Shown: one piece after another, positions 1 through 8,642 of the stretch
How positions within the stretch are numbered: position 1 is the first letter of the stretch
Layout of the letters: the number at the start of each line of letters is the position of its first letter
NCBI GenBank assembly: GCA_963817515.1
Contig: CAWFPJ010000014.1
Coordinates: forward strand, 372,001 to 436,000
Direction: 5' to 3'
From: DATMNI01 sp963817515
GTDB taxonomy: Bacteria > Acidobacteriota > Terriglobia > Bryobacterales > Bryobacteraceae
DNA: 64,000 bases
Position numbers and translations under genes: made by a program
Notes under the pieces: generated by a model
Databases searched by the model: none
Seen by the model: the letters and a program-made list of their open reading frames with translations, nothing else
What the model was told of the DNA's origin: nothing

Positions 1-1
1 C

Positions 2-196
2 CGCGGACAAGGCTTCCAGCTCTACATCTTCACGGCGGACGACGGCACCGGTACGCGCTGGACGCGCCACACGCTGGACGCTGGCGGCATCGCCGCGGCC
101 GACTGCAAGATCGCCGACTTTACCGGCAATCGCCGCCCTTCCATCGCCTGCTCCGGCGCCTCCACCGCCAACGTGAAGCTCTACAGCCCACGCTGA
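2..196 (+). CDS. C-terminal end of an FG-GAP/VCBS-like repeat protein (partial)
   Basis: An open frame enters from the left edge and stops with TGA at 194-196, giving 64 residues. The translation contains IADFTGNRRPSIAC, which has the D-x-x-G-x-x-x-P-S-I/D pattern of FG-GAP/VCBS beta-propeller blades, and it ends in VKLYSPR. Such blades occur in secreted or surface proteins of Acidobacteriota. The start, any signal peptide and the other blades lie outside the window, so the function cannot be stated. The next gene begins about 300 bp downstream on the same strand behind its own promoter, so this is probably a separate transcript. Confidence 0.5.
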   Translation, partial: RGQGFQLYIFTADDGTGTRWTRHTLDAGGIAAADCKIADFTGNRRPSIACSGASTANVKLYSPR

Positions 197-436
197 AGGT
201 AGGGCCGGTGTTGATTACATCGCCCGTCCAATGGAAGAGAACCACTTCACGTCAAATGGGCGGCGAGTGGTGAAACTGCGGCTTGCGGGAAGACCGATTC
301 TGGAAGCCCGTCAACTTCCGGATGGCGCAATCCGTTCCTGCCTCGAGTGGTCATACGCGGCAATCGGGGAACCACCATGCGGGAGAGCGCCTCCGATATG
401 AGATCCGCGCGAGCGCCAGCACCTAGCCGCCGCGTG

Positions 437-465
437 TTGACGACTGTTCCCTCGCGTGATACCTT
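437..465 (+). promoter_or_regulatory. Candidate sigma-70-type promoter of the PadR gene
   Basis: TTGACG at 437-442 is followed after 17 bp by TACCTT at 460-465. The -35 is near consensus and the -10 keeps the TA....T positions. The -10 lies inside the palindrome at 458-480, so repressor bound there would block polymerase. The call rests on spacing and sequence only. Confidence 0.45.
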
Positions 466-480
466 GTGTAACAAGGTATC
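458..480. promoter_or_regulatory. Palindromic operator, probably for the adjacent PadR regulator
   Basis: GATACCTTGT (458-467) and ACAAGGTATC (471-480) are exact reverse complements separated by GTA. The palindrome ends 10 bp before the PadR start codon and covers the proposed -10 box. PadR proteins are dimers that usually repress their own operon through such dyads, so autoregulation of the PadR-HAAS-ADOP operon is the natural inference. Confidence 0.6.
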
Positions 481-490
481 AGGATGCGGG

Positions 491-820
491 ATGCAAATTG
501 ACCGCGAACTGCTCAAGGGAAGCATCAGTCTGCTGCTGTTGAATCTGTTGTCACGCGGCGAGATGTACGGCTATGAGATACTCCAGGCGGCCGCGGTTCG
601 CAGCGCCAACGCGTTCGAATTCAAGGAAGGCACACTCTACCCGGCGCTGCACCAGTTCGAAAAGAAGGGACTGGTAAGGTCGCAGTGGCGCACCGGCGAT
701 AACGGCCGCGAGCGCAAATACTATTCGCTGACCGCCAAGGGGCGAAAGGCCGCGCAGAAGTACGAAAGGCAATGGCAGCACCTGACAGGTGCCGTCAATG
801 CCGTGCTCGGGAGCAAGTAA
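491..820 (+). CDS. PadR-family transcriptional regulator
   Basis: 109 aa. The start at 491 (MQIDRELLKGS) is chosen because the PadR fold begins here; the open frame continues upstream only through non-homologous codons and the operator. The segment LLNLLSRGEMYGYEI followed by EGTLYPALHQFEKKGLV is the classic PadR winged helix (recognition helix plus the TLYPAL motif), and GRERKYYSLTAKG forms the wing. The short size fits the PadR-s1 class that sits in front of acidobacterial ADOP permeases. It is probably a repressor released by an unknown ligand. Two bases separate it from the following HAAS gene, so the three genes should be co-transcribed. Confidence 0.9.
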   Translation: MQIDRELLKGSISLLLLNLLSRGEMYGYEILQAAAVRSANAFEFKEGTLYPALHQFEKKGLVRSQWRTGDNGRERKYYSLTAKGRKAAQKYERQWQHLTGAVNAVLGSK

Positions 821-822
821 AG

Positions 823-1587
823 ATGACAACGGCCGAGCGGTTGATTGACGAAATCATGGCCGCAGCGCGGATTCCATTTGAGAGGCGCCGTCGTGAAGTG
901 CTGCGCGAACTGCGCGCGCACATGGAAGATTTCGTGAGCGCGGGACGGCAGAGCGGACGCCGTGAAGAGGACATCGAGCGCCTGCTGCTGGAGCGATTCG
1001 GCGATCCGCGGCAGATTGCGCGGCAGTTTGCCCGGGTCTACCGGCGTGAGCGGGCGGCGCTGTGTCTCGGCGCGTTCCTGATTTCCACGATCGTGGTGAG
1101 CCTCGTCATTTCCGCTGCGGCGATCACGACGAAAGCCGGGATGGCGTTGGGCGTCGGCGCCCCGGTGCTGCGCGTATTCGGTTCCCGGCACACGGCAATC
1201 GAGGCGCTTGATATTCTGGCAACCGCCGCGGCATATGTAGGTCTGATCACTCTGGGTAGATTTTTCGGACGCCCCTTCGGGGTGCTCGCCGCCGTTGCCG
1301 CGGGACTGCTCGCCGTGTTTGCCGCGACCGGCCTCCCGCCGCAGTTTGTCTTGTTCGGATTTTCCAACGGCGCCATGCTGCGGGGCGTCCAGATTGCGGT
1401 TCGCCATCCGGCGGCGCGCCTCGGCGCCGTGTTGGCGTGCTTCGCAGTGCTGGGCGCGGTGTTCTTTCACCCCACTTTGTCCGCGTTCGCTGCGAGCGCC
1501 GCGAGCTGGCTGATCACGGGCTCGGCCTATTACCTGATGACGCACGTCGCCGCGCGCGTCGATCAAGCGCTGCTGGGGAGGCTATGA
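823..1587 (+). CDS. HAAS/permease-prefix-domain integral membrane protein
   Basis: 254 aa from the ATG at 823, two bases after the PadR stop. Residues 1-75 form a charged helical region (MTTAERLIDEIMAAA, LRELRAHMEDFV, LLLERFGDPRQIARQFARV) matching the HAAS or permease-prefix domain that accompanies PadR-regulated ADOP permeases. The rest is hydrophobic, with about five membrane helices. It overlaps the ADOP gene by 4 bp (ATGA), so translation is coupled. The likely role is a membrane signalling or assembly partner of the permease. The biochemical function is unknown for the family. Confidence 0.75.
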   Translation: MTTAERLIDEIMAAARIPFERRRREVLRELRAHMEDFVSAGRQSGRREEDIERLLLERFGDPRQIARQFARVYRRERAALCLGAFLISTIVVSLVISAAAITTKAGMALGVGAPVLRVFGSRHTAIEALDILATAAAYVGLITLGRFFGRPFGVLAAVAAGLLAVFAATGLPPQFVLFGFSNGAMLRGVQIAVRHPAARLGAVLACFAVLGAVFFHPTLSAFAASAASWLITGSAYYLMTHVAARVDQALLGRL

Positions 1588-4022
1588 CGATGTTCCACGA
1601 CATACGGATTGGAATCCGGATGCTGCGCCGCAGTCCGGAATTCTCCCTGCTCGCGGTGCTCTGCCTGACGCTCGGCATCGCCGCGACCACCGCCGTTTTC
1701 AGTTGGGTCGAAGGCATTCTCCTGCGTCCCTTCCCGAAGGTCGCACGGCAGGAGCGCATGTTCGCCATGACCGGCACCGACCGCAACGGTCGCACGGACA
1801 CTTCCTGGCCCGACTTCCAGGATCTGCAGAAAAACTGCAAGCTGGCGGATGCGTTCATTGCCGAGCACATCGGCGGTGCAACCCTCAGCATCGGCAATCG
1901 CGCCGAAAGCGCCACCGGGAGCGTCGTTTCCGCGAACTACTTCGACGTTCTCGGAATCCGCCCCATTTTGGGCCGCACGTTTCTACCAACCGAGGAAGTC
2001 GGCCGCAATGCGCATCCGGTGGTCGTGATCAGCTATGACGCGTGGCAAAACCGCTATCACGGCGATCCGGCCGTGATTGGCCGCCAGCAGCGCCTCAATG
2101 GCGTGCTGTACACCATCATCGGTGTAACGCCCAAAGGGTTTTACGGCACCTTCGTCGGGTACTCGTTTCACTTCTGGGTGCCGGCGTCCATGGAGGAGGC
2201 ATACGCGAGCGGCGGATACAAGCTCGAAAATCGCGGCGCGCGATGGATCGAGGGGTTCGCGTTTCTCAAGCCAGGTGTGACGATGGCGCAGGCGCAGGCG
2301 GAGATTTCGGCCGTGGCGGGGCGGCTGGAGGCCGCGTATCCGGCCACGAATCGCGGGCGCGGGTTCCAACTCTATCCGCTCTGGCAGACGCCGTTCAATA
2401 ACGCGGGCACACTGCTGCCGACACTCCGGATCTCGCTGGCGGTGTCTTGCCTGGTGCTGCTCATCGCGTGCGCCAACGTTGGCAATCTGCTGTTGGTGCG
2501 CTCCCTCGGGCGGCGGCATGAAATGACGGTACGGCTCGCGGTGGGCGCCGGACGCGCGCGGCTCGCGAAACAACTGCTTACGGAAAGCCTCATTCTCTCG
2601 GTGGTCTCGGCGGGCTGCGGGCTGCTGGTAGCGAACTGGTGCCGCGATGCCATCCGGCTGCTCTTCCGGCCCATGCCGGCCGGCATCGTGGTGAATCTGC
2701 CCGCGCGAATGGACTGGCGCGTGGTCGCCGTGAGCGCCGCGATGTGTCTGGTTGCGACCGTGCTGTTCGGTCTGGTTCCGGCGTGGCAGGCTGGCAATAT
2801 CGATCTCGCCGGTGCGATGAAGGCCGAAGGGGGTGGTGTGGTGGGCCGGCGCGGCAAGCCATGGATCCGCTCCGCACTGGTTTTGATCCAGCTCTCGCTC
2901 AGCTTCATTCTGCTGGTCGGGATCGGGCTGCTCGTGAAGAGCCTCCAGGCCATGCGCGACACCGATCCAGGTTTCTCGACGGCGAACGTGCTGGTCTCGG
3001 GCGTCGACATGCTCTCGGCCGGATACGACCTTCCGCGCATTCGCGCGTTTCAGGACCAGCTCGCCGATCGTGTGCAAGGTTTGGCCGGCGTCGAATCGGC
3101 GGTGTGGACGCGCGGTGTTCCGTTCAGCTACCGGCTCCCGGCGGCGGTGCCGATCGTGGTGGAAGCTTTCGTGTCTGAGCGGGGCGAGCAGCCCACAGTC
3201 GAGTACAACGAGGTCGGGCCGGGGTATCTCGCCACGATGGGAATATCGCTGCTCTCCGGCCGCGATGTTACGCGTGCCGATAACGAAATCGCGCCGGCCG
3301 TTGCGGTGGTCAACCAGACGATGGCGGAGCGCTTCTGGCACGGCGCCGACCCGGTCGGCAAGCGGTTTCAGGTGAACGGGCGGTGGCTGCAGGTAGTCGG
3401 AATGGCCAGGAATTCCAAGTACCAGAGCATCCGCGAAGCGCCGAAGCCGTACTTCTACACGCCGCTGCGGCAGCGATCGAGCCCGGGGCAGTCGATCCAG
3501 ATCCACACTCGGCTCGGCCCGGAAGCGATGGCGAATGCACTCACTCAGCAGGTGAAGGCGCTGGACGCGAGCCTCGCTCCGGCGGAAACGATCACCATGC
3601 GCGAGCAGATCAACCGTACCAGTTGGAGCCATAGTGCCGCAGTCACGCTCGTGACGACGTTTGGCGGGATGGCGCTGCTTCTGGCGGCGGTGGGGCTGTA
3701 CGGCGTAATGTCGTATGCGGTCTCGCAGAGCACATGCGAACTGGGACTGCGCATGGCTCTGGGCGCGGAAGGCTCGGACCTGCTGCGGATGGTGGTGCGT
3801 TACGGCATGGGGCTCGCAGTGTTGGGCATTGCCGTGGGGGCCGTGGTCGCTGCCGGAACCACGCGCCTCTTGGGGGACCTTCTCTATCAAGTGAGCCCGC
3901 GGGATCCCGCTGCGTTCGCCGTGGCCTTCGCTGCAGTGGCGGTCGTTTCGATGGCGGCGTGCCTGATTCCGGCGCTTCGGGTAATGCGGACGGACCCGGC
4001 CCGCGCGCTACGAGGGGAATAG
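1584..4022 (+). CDS. ADOP-family (MacB/FtsX-like) ABC transporter permease
   Basis: 812 aa from the ATG at 1584. The architecture is N-terminal helix, MacB periplasmic core, three-helix FtsX block near residues 350-460 (LLIACANVGNLLLVRSLGRR), a second periplasmic core, and a C-terminal FtsX block (GGMALLLAAVGLYGVMSY, then LGLRMALGAE). This duplicated layout without an adjacent ATPase defines the acidobacterial duplicated orphan permeases. MacB-like permeases couple cytoplasmic ATP hydrolysis to periplasmic substrate movement, and the ATPase must be encoded elsewhere. The alternative upstream start at 1437 lies inside the HAAS gene and adds only out-of-family residues. Confidence 0.9.
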   Translation: MTMFHDIRIGIRMLRRSPEFSLLAVLCLTLGIAATTAVFSWVEGILLRPFPKVARQERMFAMTGTDRNGRTDTSWPDFQDLQKNCKLADAFIAEHIGGATLSIGNRAESATGSVVSANYFDVLGIRPILGRTFLPTEEVGRNAHPVVVISYDAWQNRYHGDPAVIGRQQRLNGVLYTIIGVTPKGFYGTFVGYSFHFWVPASMEEAYASGGYKLENRGARWIEGFAFLKPGVTMAQAQAEISAVAGRLEAAYPATNRGRGFQLYPLWQTPFNNAGTLLPTLRISLAVSCLVLLIACANVGNLLLVRSLGRRHEMTVRLAVGAGRARLAKQLLTESLILSVVSAGCGLLVANWCRDAIRLLFRPMPAGIVVNLPARMDWRVVAVSAAMCLVATVLFGLVPAWQAGNIDLAGAMKAEGGGVVGRRGKPWIRSALVLIQLSLSFILLVGIGLLVKSLQAMRDTDPGFSTANVLVSGVDMLSAGYDLPRIRAFQDQLADRVQGLAGVESAVWTRGVPFSYRLPAAVPIVVEAFVSERGEQPTVEYNEVGPGYLATMGISLLSGRDVTRADNEIAPAVAVVNQTMAERFWHGADPVGKRFQVNGRWLQVVGMARNSKYQSIREAPKPYFYTPLRQRSSPGQSIQIHTRLGPEAMANALTQQVKALDASLAPAETITMREQINRTSWSHSAAVTLVTTFGGMALLLAAVGLYGVMSYAVSQSTCELGLRMALGAEGSDLLRMVVRYGMGLAVLGIAVGAVVAAGTTRLLGDLLYQVSPRDPAAFAVAFAAVAVVSMAACLIPALRVMRTDPARALRGE

Positions 4023-4023
4023 C

Positions 4024-4320
4024 GCCATGCGACCAACTGGCGTGCGATGAACTCTGGGTTGGTCGTCGCCCACCCGGAGTGCGCCGGGCTAAACCGGCAT
4101 GTTGTCGGGATGAAAGAGCCCTACAGGAAAGGAGAACAGCGAATCCATCCTGGCCTCGAGTCTTGCGGGGCACATCGTGAGGTGTGAACTGAAGCGTAGA
4201 CAGAGGTACCAGTGGGCCGGGCTACTGAGCTTCGAAAAGGCGAAGGAACAGGATGCCGCCTCCGTTCCGAGTGGAGGAAGGCAACACAACAACCACGTGA
4301 ATCGCGAGTGGATTGTTGCA
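4024..4320 (+). other. Remnant of a group II intron 5' region (no reverse transcriptase)
   Basis: Just past the ADOP stop, the plus strand contains a short ORF at 4110 starting MKEPYRKGEQRIHPGLESCG. MKEPYRKG is a recurrent leader peptide seen upstream of group II intron reverse transcriptases, and the surrounding text (for example ACCGGCATG, then GGAGGAAGGCAACAC) also looks like that intron class from memory. No reverse transcriptase or domain V/VI follows; the sequence runs directly into a broken transposase on the other strand. It is therefore read as a 5' relic. Assignment is by memory of the family, not by alignment. Confidence 0.5.
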
Positions 4321-5294
4321 TCCTGCGTAGTCTGAGTGTTGATCGCGGTAGGGGCTGGAGTTGGTGGCGATCTGTTTTCGGTTCACGCGCAGAGAGAAAT
4401 CCATCTGATACAAAAGACGAGCGACCGTATTGGCCGAGACCGGAATGTCGATCTGCTGAAGAACCTCGGCGATCTTCTCGGTGATGGGATCGCCGGCGGT
4501 GTCGTGCTCCAGAAGAATTTCGATGGCCTCGATTATTTCGGGCGTTTTGTTTCCACCGGCTTGCGCCCCCCGCCCGTTCTACGCGTGCGGTCTACTTCCA
4601 CGTCCTGAGCTAACAACTGTTGTCGGCCGCGGGCCACGGTGTGGGAATCGAGGTCGAGGAAGTCGGCCAGTTGACGATCGCCGCCCCGGCCCAGTTTCAG
4701 TGACTCCAGTCCAGCATACAAACGGCGCTGCTGCTCGTCCAACAAACTGTAGAATCGCAGGATCGAGGCTTTCAATTCATCCTCGGAAACCTCCAGCACA
4801 GACGCATCGGCCACGGTGGGGACAGCTTCCACGGTTCGGCGCGTCAAAAGCTGCCCGCGCTGGATGGCGCGGTCCGTGGCAGTGTAGAGGTACAGACCCG
4901 AAACGATCTCACGAGTCACGCGGCGCTGCTGAGTCAATTGATGCAGAGCATCCTGCACTTCGACGTGCAAGGCACGGGCCAGTTCATCGGCGAAGCATCC
5001 GCGCGGGGAACGGTTGACGAACACTTCGGCCGTGGTCAGCAGCGTTCCGAAACGGGAGAACCAGACATCGGCCTGCGACCAAAGTCCATGATCGTCAAAG
5101 CGAGCGATCTCACGCAGAGTATAGTATCGGCCGCGATGGGAGTAGCTGGAGAGGTAGCCCAGCGGTTTGAGCTTGCGGAAGACAGTGACATCGACCGAGG
5201 TACCGAGAGCGTGCTTCAATTCGTCGAGTGTGGCCATCTGGTTCCGCAGCAGAAGGGCGCGCAGTTCATCGGCGCGGTATGGGAGGGGCCGCAT
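4222..5294 (-). pseudogene. ISAzo13-like transposase, frameshifted and truncated
   Basis: Reading the minus strand from 5294 (MRPLPYRADELRALLL; the frame is open from 5354), about 175 residues of an unrecognised winged-helix-like region lead into LLDEQQRRLYAGLESLKLG and SHTVARGRQQLLAQDVEVD, the N-terminal signature of ISAzo13 transposases. The frame ends at 4533 in KPVETKRPK. A one-base shift near the A-rich codons there restores the family sequence (EIIEAIEILLEHDTAGDPI, then MDFSLRVNRKQIATNSSPY). About ten residues after DPI are missing, and the catalytic C-terminal half is absent. The sequence after NSSPYRDQH belongs to the intron relic. It cannot be functional. Confidence 0.7.
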
Positions 5295-5476
5295 AATGTA
5301 ATAGTTCCGACTGAAGCCATTCCTCCTGCTCGGTACTATAACAAATCGCGACAACAGTGGCTACCGTTCCCAAGCAGAGCCAAATGGCTGTGCTGCCGGG
5401 TTGCGAGAGACATCCTGCTTCTGAGGTCAAGGCCGGATTGAAAGGCGGGTTATGACAGGTAAAGGACCATACGTGA

Positions 5477-5695
5477 TCAGTTAATCTTGCGCCGGACCTT
5501 AGTCTCTTCCGTATCAAACACCGCGTTGACTTTGATGCCTGTATCGCGTTCGAAGTCTTTGAGGATCGGCTCGGAGAACACCTGGTCCTCACTGACGTAG
5601 ACCGTAACTGTGGTCTTCCGAGTGGCGCTGCACCCAACCAGCGCCACTGCGGTGGCCACCAACCAAACCACGCGGATTATTGTGCGACGCGCCAT
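5477..5695 (-). pseudogene. N-terminus of an Fe3+-type solute-binding lipoprotein, truncated
   Basis: The ATG at 5695 gives MARRTIIRVVWLV followed by a lipobox (ALVGC), then TVTVYVSEDQVFSEPILKDF and TGIKVNAVFDTEETK, the first strand and helix of periplasmic iron(III)/thiamine-type binding proteins. The frame stops after 72 residues, where about 330 are expected. The break lies next to the ISAzo13-like remnant, which probably removed the rest. The start codon lies 19 bp inside the end of the cytochrome gene, so it was the last gene of that operon. Confidence 0.65.
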
Positions 5696-6894
5696 GGTGA
5701 GAACTGCGGCCAAGATTTAAGAGCATCTGTGGCCCATTCGGCGGTCTTGTCCGCGTGACACGAATTGCAGGGATTCGGCACCTTCAGCGTTTCCGTCGCC
5801 GAAGGCGGAATGACTTTGAACGTGTGACTGCGAACGTTCACATCCGCAATCTGCTGCTCTATCTTCGGCATGTGGCAGCCGATGCACTCGCTTCCGGCGG
5901 AATTGGCGGCATGATGAGTGTGTTGTTCAATGTTCGTGATGTTATGCGGCCCATTGGGCGAGGAGGGCCCATGGCAGGAAAGGCAGATCACGTTGGCTGG
6001 CTTGAGCAGATCGGCGTTATTGGCCGTGCCATGGACGTCATGGCAGCTGAAGCAAGTGATGCCGCGGGTGTACATAACGCTCTGCACGAAGTCGTTACCC
6101 TGCATGCGGTTCTTGTGGCCGGTCCCGTCGGCAAAGTGGGTAAAACTCTGCTCGCCGGGCTTGGATTCTTCCAAGTTCCAAAAGTCCTTGAGACTCAGCC
6201 CCTGTTGAAATCCGACTGGCCAAGCGTAGTTTTGCCCCGCGACCAGGGGCTTGGGCGGCCGCCCCTCAGAATGGCACTGGATGCAGGTGTCATTGGCCTT
6301 AACGTAATCCAGGCGTGCAGGATTGATGATGTTGGTTCGCGAGGGTCTGGCGACGTGATTGCTTCCGGGGCCGTGGCACTTCTCGCAGCCCACGTTCCAC
6401 TCCGTGACGGACTTGGTTTGGGGATTGTAGTTCACTGAGTGGCAGCCATCGCATAGGGGTCCCGTGGGCCGCGCCGAATTTTCGCGAGGATACACAGCGG
6501 TCCACCAATCTGTACCTGGGGCAACGTTATAGGCGCGCCATATCTGGTGCGTCACGTCCCACTGAGCCGGAAGAGGGAAGTAGTCGTTTCCCACCTTCTG
6601 GAAATAGCGTTGTTTCCACTTGCTGCCGTAAGTGAAGGCGATGTCTTCCTTCTTAAACGTGAGCAGCGGATCGGGCTTGGTGAGATCCGGGAGAATGGCT
6701 TCAGGATGGACTTTAGGATCCTGTACGACATTGGCCATACGCGTCTTGCTCCAGCGCTCGTACATCGCCGCATGACATGTCTTGCAGGCAACTGAATCCA
6801 CGTAGGCCGCGTTGGACCCGGGTGCCTGGCCATAAAGCCCGGTCAGCCCCCCAGTTACGCTCACGAGGAGAAGTAAACTCCGAATCGTTTTCAA
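5677..6894 (-). CDS. Exported octaheme c-type cytochrome
   Basis: 405 aa starting at a TTG codon (6894) preceded by GGGAG. A signal peptide (ending near LTGLYGQA) is followed by eight CxxCH heme sites: CKTCH (about residue 37), CDGCH, CEKCH, CIQCH, CFSCH, CLSCH, CIGCH and CNSCH (about 376). The spacing is like the cytochrome c554/NrfB-type multiheme electron carriers; a catalytic Lys-type CxxCK site is absent. It should act in the periplasm or on the surface as an electron conduit. It sits 33 bp after the DUF1259 gene in a minus-strand operon with a solute-binding lipoprotein relic. The electron donor and acceptor cannot be deduced. Confidence 0.85.
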   Translation of the reverse strand: MKTIRSLLLLVSVTGGLTGLYGQAPGSNAAYVDSVACKTCHAAMYERWSKTRMANVVQDPKVHPEAILPDLTKPDPLLTFKKEDIAFTYGSKWKQRYFQKVGNDYFPLPAQWDVTHQIWRAYNVAPGTDWWTAVYPRENSARPTGPLCDGCHSVNYNPQTKSVTEWNVGCEKCHGPGSNHVARPSRTNIINPARLDYVKANDTCIQCHSEGRPPKPLVAGQNYAWPVGFQQGLSLKDFWNLEESKPGEQSFTHFADGTGHKNRMQGNDFVQSVMYTRGITCFSCHDVHGTANNADLLKPANVICLSCHGPSSPNGPHNITNIEQHTHHAANSAGSECIGCHMPKIEQQIADVNVRSHTFKVIPPSATETLKVPNPCNSCHADKTAEWATDALKSWPQFSPWRVAQ

Positions 6895-6927
6895 TCTTAA
6901 ATCTCCCTTTCGGCTTGCCCGACGCTC

Positions 6928-7881
6928 TTAGTGATCCGCGGTCTCTTTGGTGCTACCCGATTTCTTGCCCAACTCACTGAGCGCAGCTTTGAATCCCGTC
7001 GCCAGCTTTTCGGCCGGGCCCGTTCCCCAATAGTGCAGAAAGTAAATCGAGGGTTGGGTTCCCGTCATGTGATGGTGAATAGCGACGACGCTTAGACCAT
7101 TCGCGCGTAGCGCCTTGAGAACGGGCGTGACTTCATTTGCCAACATAGCCACATCGCCCGCGACTTCGGCATTTGCGTCGCTTCCGTAGAAAGCCGCCCA
7201 GGTGTTCAATCCCATTCGAGAATTGATGCCAGCGCCCATTTCTTTCAGCTTCAAATCGTCTCGTCCGACAGTGACCTTATAGACGGCGCCGTTCTGCTCA
7301 CCTTCGTGCCCGGCAATCCGGGCGATCTTCGCCGTATCGATTTGTCCGGCCGAAACGTTAGAAGTCCCGCCTGTGACCGAACTCTGATGCTGGGGTGAGC
7401 CCTTGCCAATCAGGTCCACTGCGGGTTTCGCCATCTTCGCCAGATCGACGGCTTTGCCATGACCGTGCACGTGCATGTAGAAGATACGAGGGTTCTCAAA
7501 GAAGAAGTGATTGTGGATCGCAGTTACCTCAAGCCCGTTTTCGAGGAGGGCGGACATGACCGGATTGACTTCGTCTTCCAGAAGGACGAGATCGCCCATC
7601 ATGACATCCATTCCGCCGTCGCCCTTCGTCATCGCGAGCCACCCTCCAAAGCCGAACGGCGTAGGCGTGGCGATGCCATCGATGGTGACCTTCAAATCGT
7701 TGCGAGGGATGTTGAGCTTGAGGACGTTGTCCTTAAAGTCACCCTGCTTGCCAAGAGTTTTCATTGCCTGATCGTATTCCGCCGGCATCTGTTGGCCGTG
7801 GGCTACAAGTGCCATCATGGAAACCGCGACGAGCACCCTCGCACCTCGCCGGCATACAGCCTGTCTCACTTGTCGTGTCAT
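6928..7881 (-). CDS. DUF1259 (LppY/LpqO-like) secreted protein
   Basis: 317 aa. A signal peptide (VLVAVSMMALVAHGQ) precedes two homologous halves. The first contains GDLVLLEDEVNPVMSALLENG and AIHNHFF. The second contains GDVAMLANEVTPVLKALRANG and AIHHHM. This duplicated His-rich pattern is typical of DUF1259 proteins, whose function is unknown; the paired HNH/HHH clusters suggest metal or small-ligand binding. The ATG at 7881 overlaps the stop of the upstream lectin-fold gene by 4 bp, and AGGAG precedes it. Co-expression with that gene and the cytochrome is therefore likely. Confidence 0.8.
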   Translation of the reverse strand: MTRQVRQAVCRRGARVLVAVSMMALVAHGQQMPAEYDQAMKTLGKQGDFKDNVLKLNIPRNDLKVTIDGIATPTPFGFGGWLAMTKGDGGMDVMMGDLVLLEDEVNPVMSALLENGLEVTAIHNHFFFENPRIFYMHVHGHGKAVDLAKMAKPAVDLIGKGSPQHQSSVTGGTSNVSAGQIDTAKIARIAGHEGEQNGAVYKVTVGRDDLKLKEMGAGINSRMGLNTWAAFYGSDANAEVAGDVAMLANEVTPVLKALRANGLSVVAIHHHMTGTQPSIYFLHYWGTGPAEKLATGFKAALSELGKKSGSTKETADH

Positions 7882-8567
7882 GGTTTTAACTCCTTTCCCT
7901 GTCTTTGCCCCTCCGGCTCAACCCGAAAATCATCGAAGTAGATGACACTATCGGCTTTGGTCCAAAGTCCGGTCTTGCCAACTCCGGTGAAAGTCGAGTC
8001 TTCGACGTCGAATAGCTTCTCGCCATCTAAGCTCACCGTGAAGAGGTTGCCGTGAAAGCCCACGCTGAGAGCGGTCCACGTTTGCTTCGGGACTCTGTGC
8101 TTCACACCGTAGGCGTTGGACACGGCACCCTTCGGAGCTAACGAAACCCGCTCGCCGTTCTGAACTTTGTAGAGAACCACGTTGTTCTCAAGCGCGTTGG
8201 CGCGAACGATGTAATAGTTGTTCGGGTCGCGGTAGCGCCAGACCAGACCCGCACCTTGATCCACGCTGCCGGATACGGCTTTGAACTTCACTGTGACCGT
8301 GCCGTCCCGGAGGCTGGCCCTATCCCAGATCGCCAGGGGAAATCGCCCAGCAGTCGCGTCGTTCGACACTTGGGCCATCACGTTCGGTCTACTCGGCGCT
8401 GCATCGTCCTTGCGGATCTCCCATTGCGGCGCGCCCCCCGTGTGCGTCATGGCCACGGTCCAACCGGCTGGCACGGTACCCACAGTGGCGTTATCGAACC
8501 CGATGATTTCCCCCTCGCACAGCCCTGCCGTACAAAGTGCGATCGCGATGATGACGGAGCGTTTCAT
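7878..8567 (-). CDS. Secreted lectin/glucanase-fold (DUF1080-like) protein, paralog 1
   Basis: 229 aa with a signal peptide (IIAIALCTAGLCEG). The mature part has features of the concanavalin-A-like fold: GFDNATVGTVPAGW, LVWRYRDPNNYYIVRANALE, and a C-terminal GLWTKADSVIYFDDF strand. It is clearly paralogous to the protein at 10271-10891 (shared NNYY..RANALE and WTKADSV..FDDF). Such domains bind or hydrolyse glycans or form surface adhesins, but no catalytic residues can be assigned here. The gene starts the DUF1259-cytochrome operon, and a copy of the 16-bp motif ATTAGGGTTACCTGAG lies 28 bp upstream of its start. Confidence 0.7.
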   Translation of the reverse strand: MKRSVIIAIALCTAGLCEGEIIGFDNATVGTVPAGWTVAMTHTGGAPQWEIRKDDAAPSRPNVMAQVSNDATAGRFPLAIWDRASLRDGTVTVKFKAVSGSVDQGAGLVWRYRDPNNYYIVRANALENNVVLYKVQNGERVSLAPKGAVSNAYGVKHRVPKQTWTALSVGFHGNLFTVSLDGEKLFDVEDSTFTGVGKTGLWTKADSVIYFDDFRVEPEGQRQGKELKP

Positions 8568-8594
8568 TGCCGGTCTCTATTGTGAACGATCAAG

Positions 8595-8610
8595 ATTAGG
8601 GTTACCTGAG
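8595..8610. promoter_or_regulatory. Copy 1 of a 16-bp motif, candidate response-regulator site
   Basis: ATTAGGGTTACCTGAG lies upstream of the lectin-fold paralog 1 start. The surrounding 34 bp (8579-8612) matches 10957-10990 upstream of paralog 2 with a single mismatch. Both copies have the same orientation relative to the gene they precede. Confidence 0.5.
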
Positions 8611-8642
8611 TACCTGCCCGAGGCGGTTCGAAAGAAAGAGGT

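Noticed and set aside
1983..3890. 635-codon minus-strand open frame opposite the ADOP gene
   Set aside because: It is antisense to a clearly conserved permease; Arg/His-rich text and lack of family motifs mark it as a GC-driven shadow.
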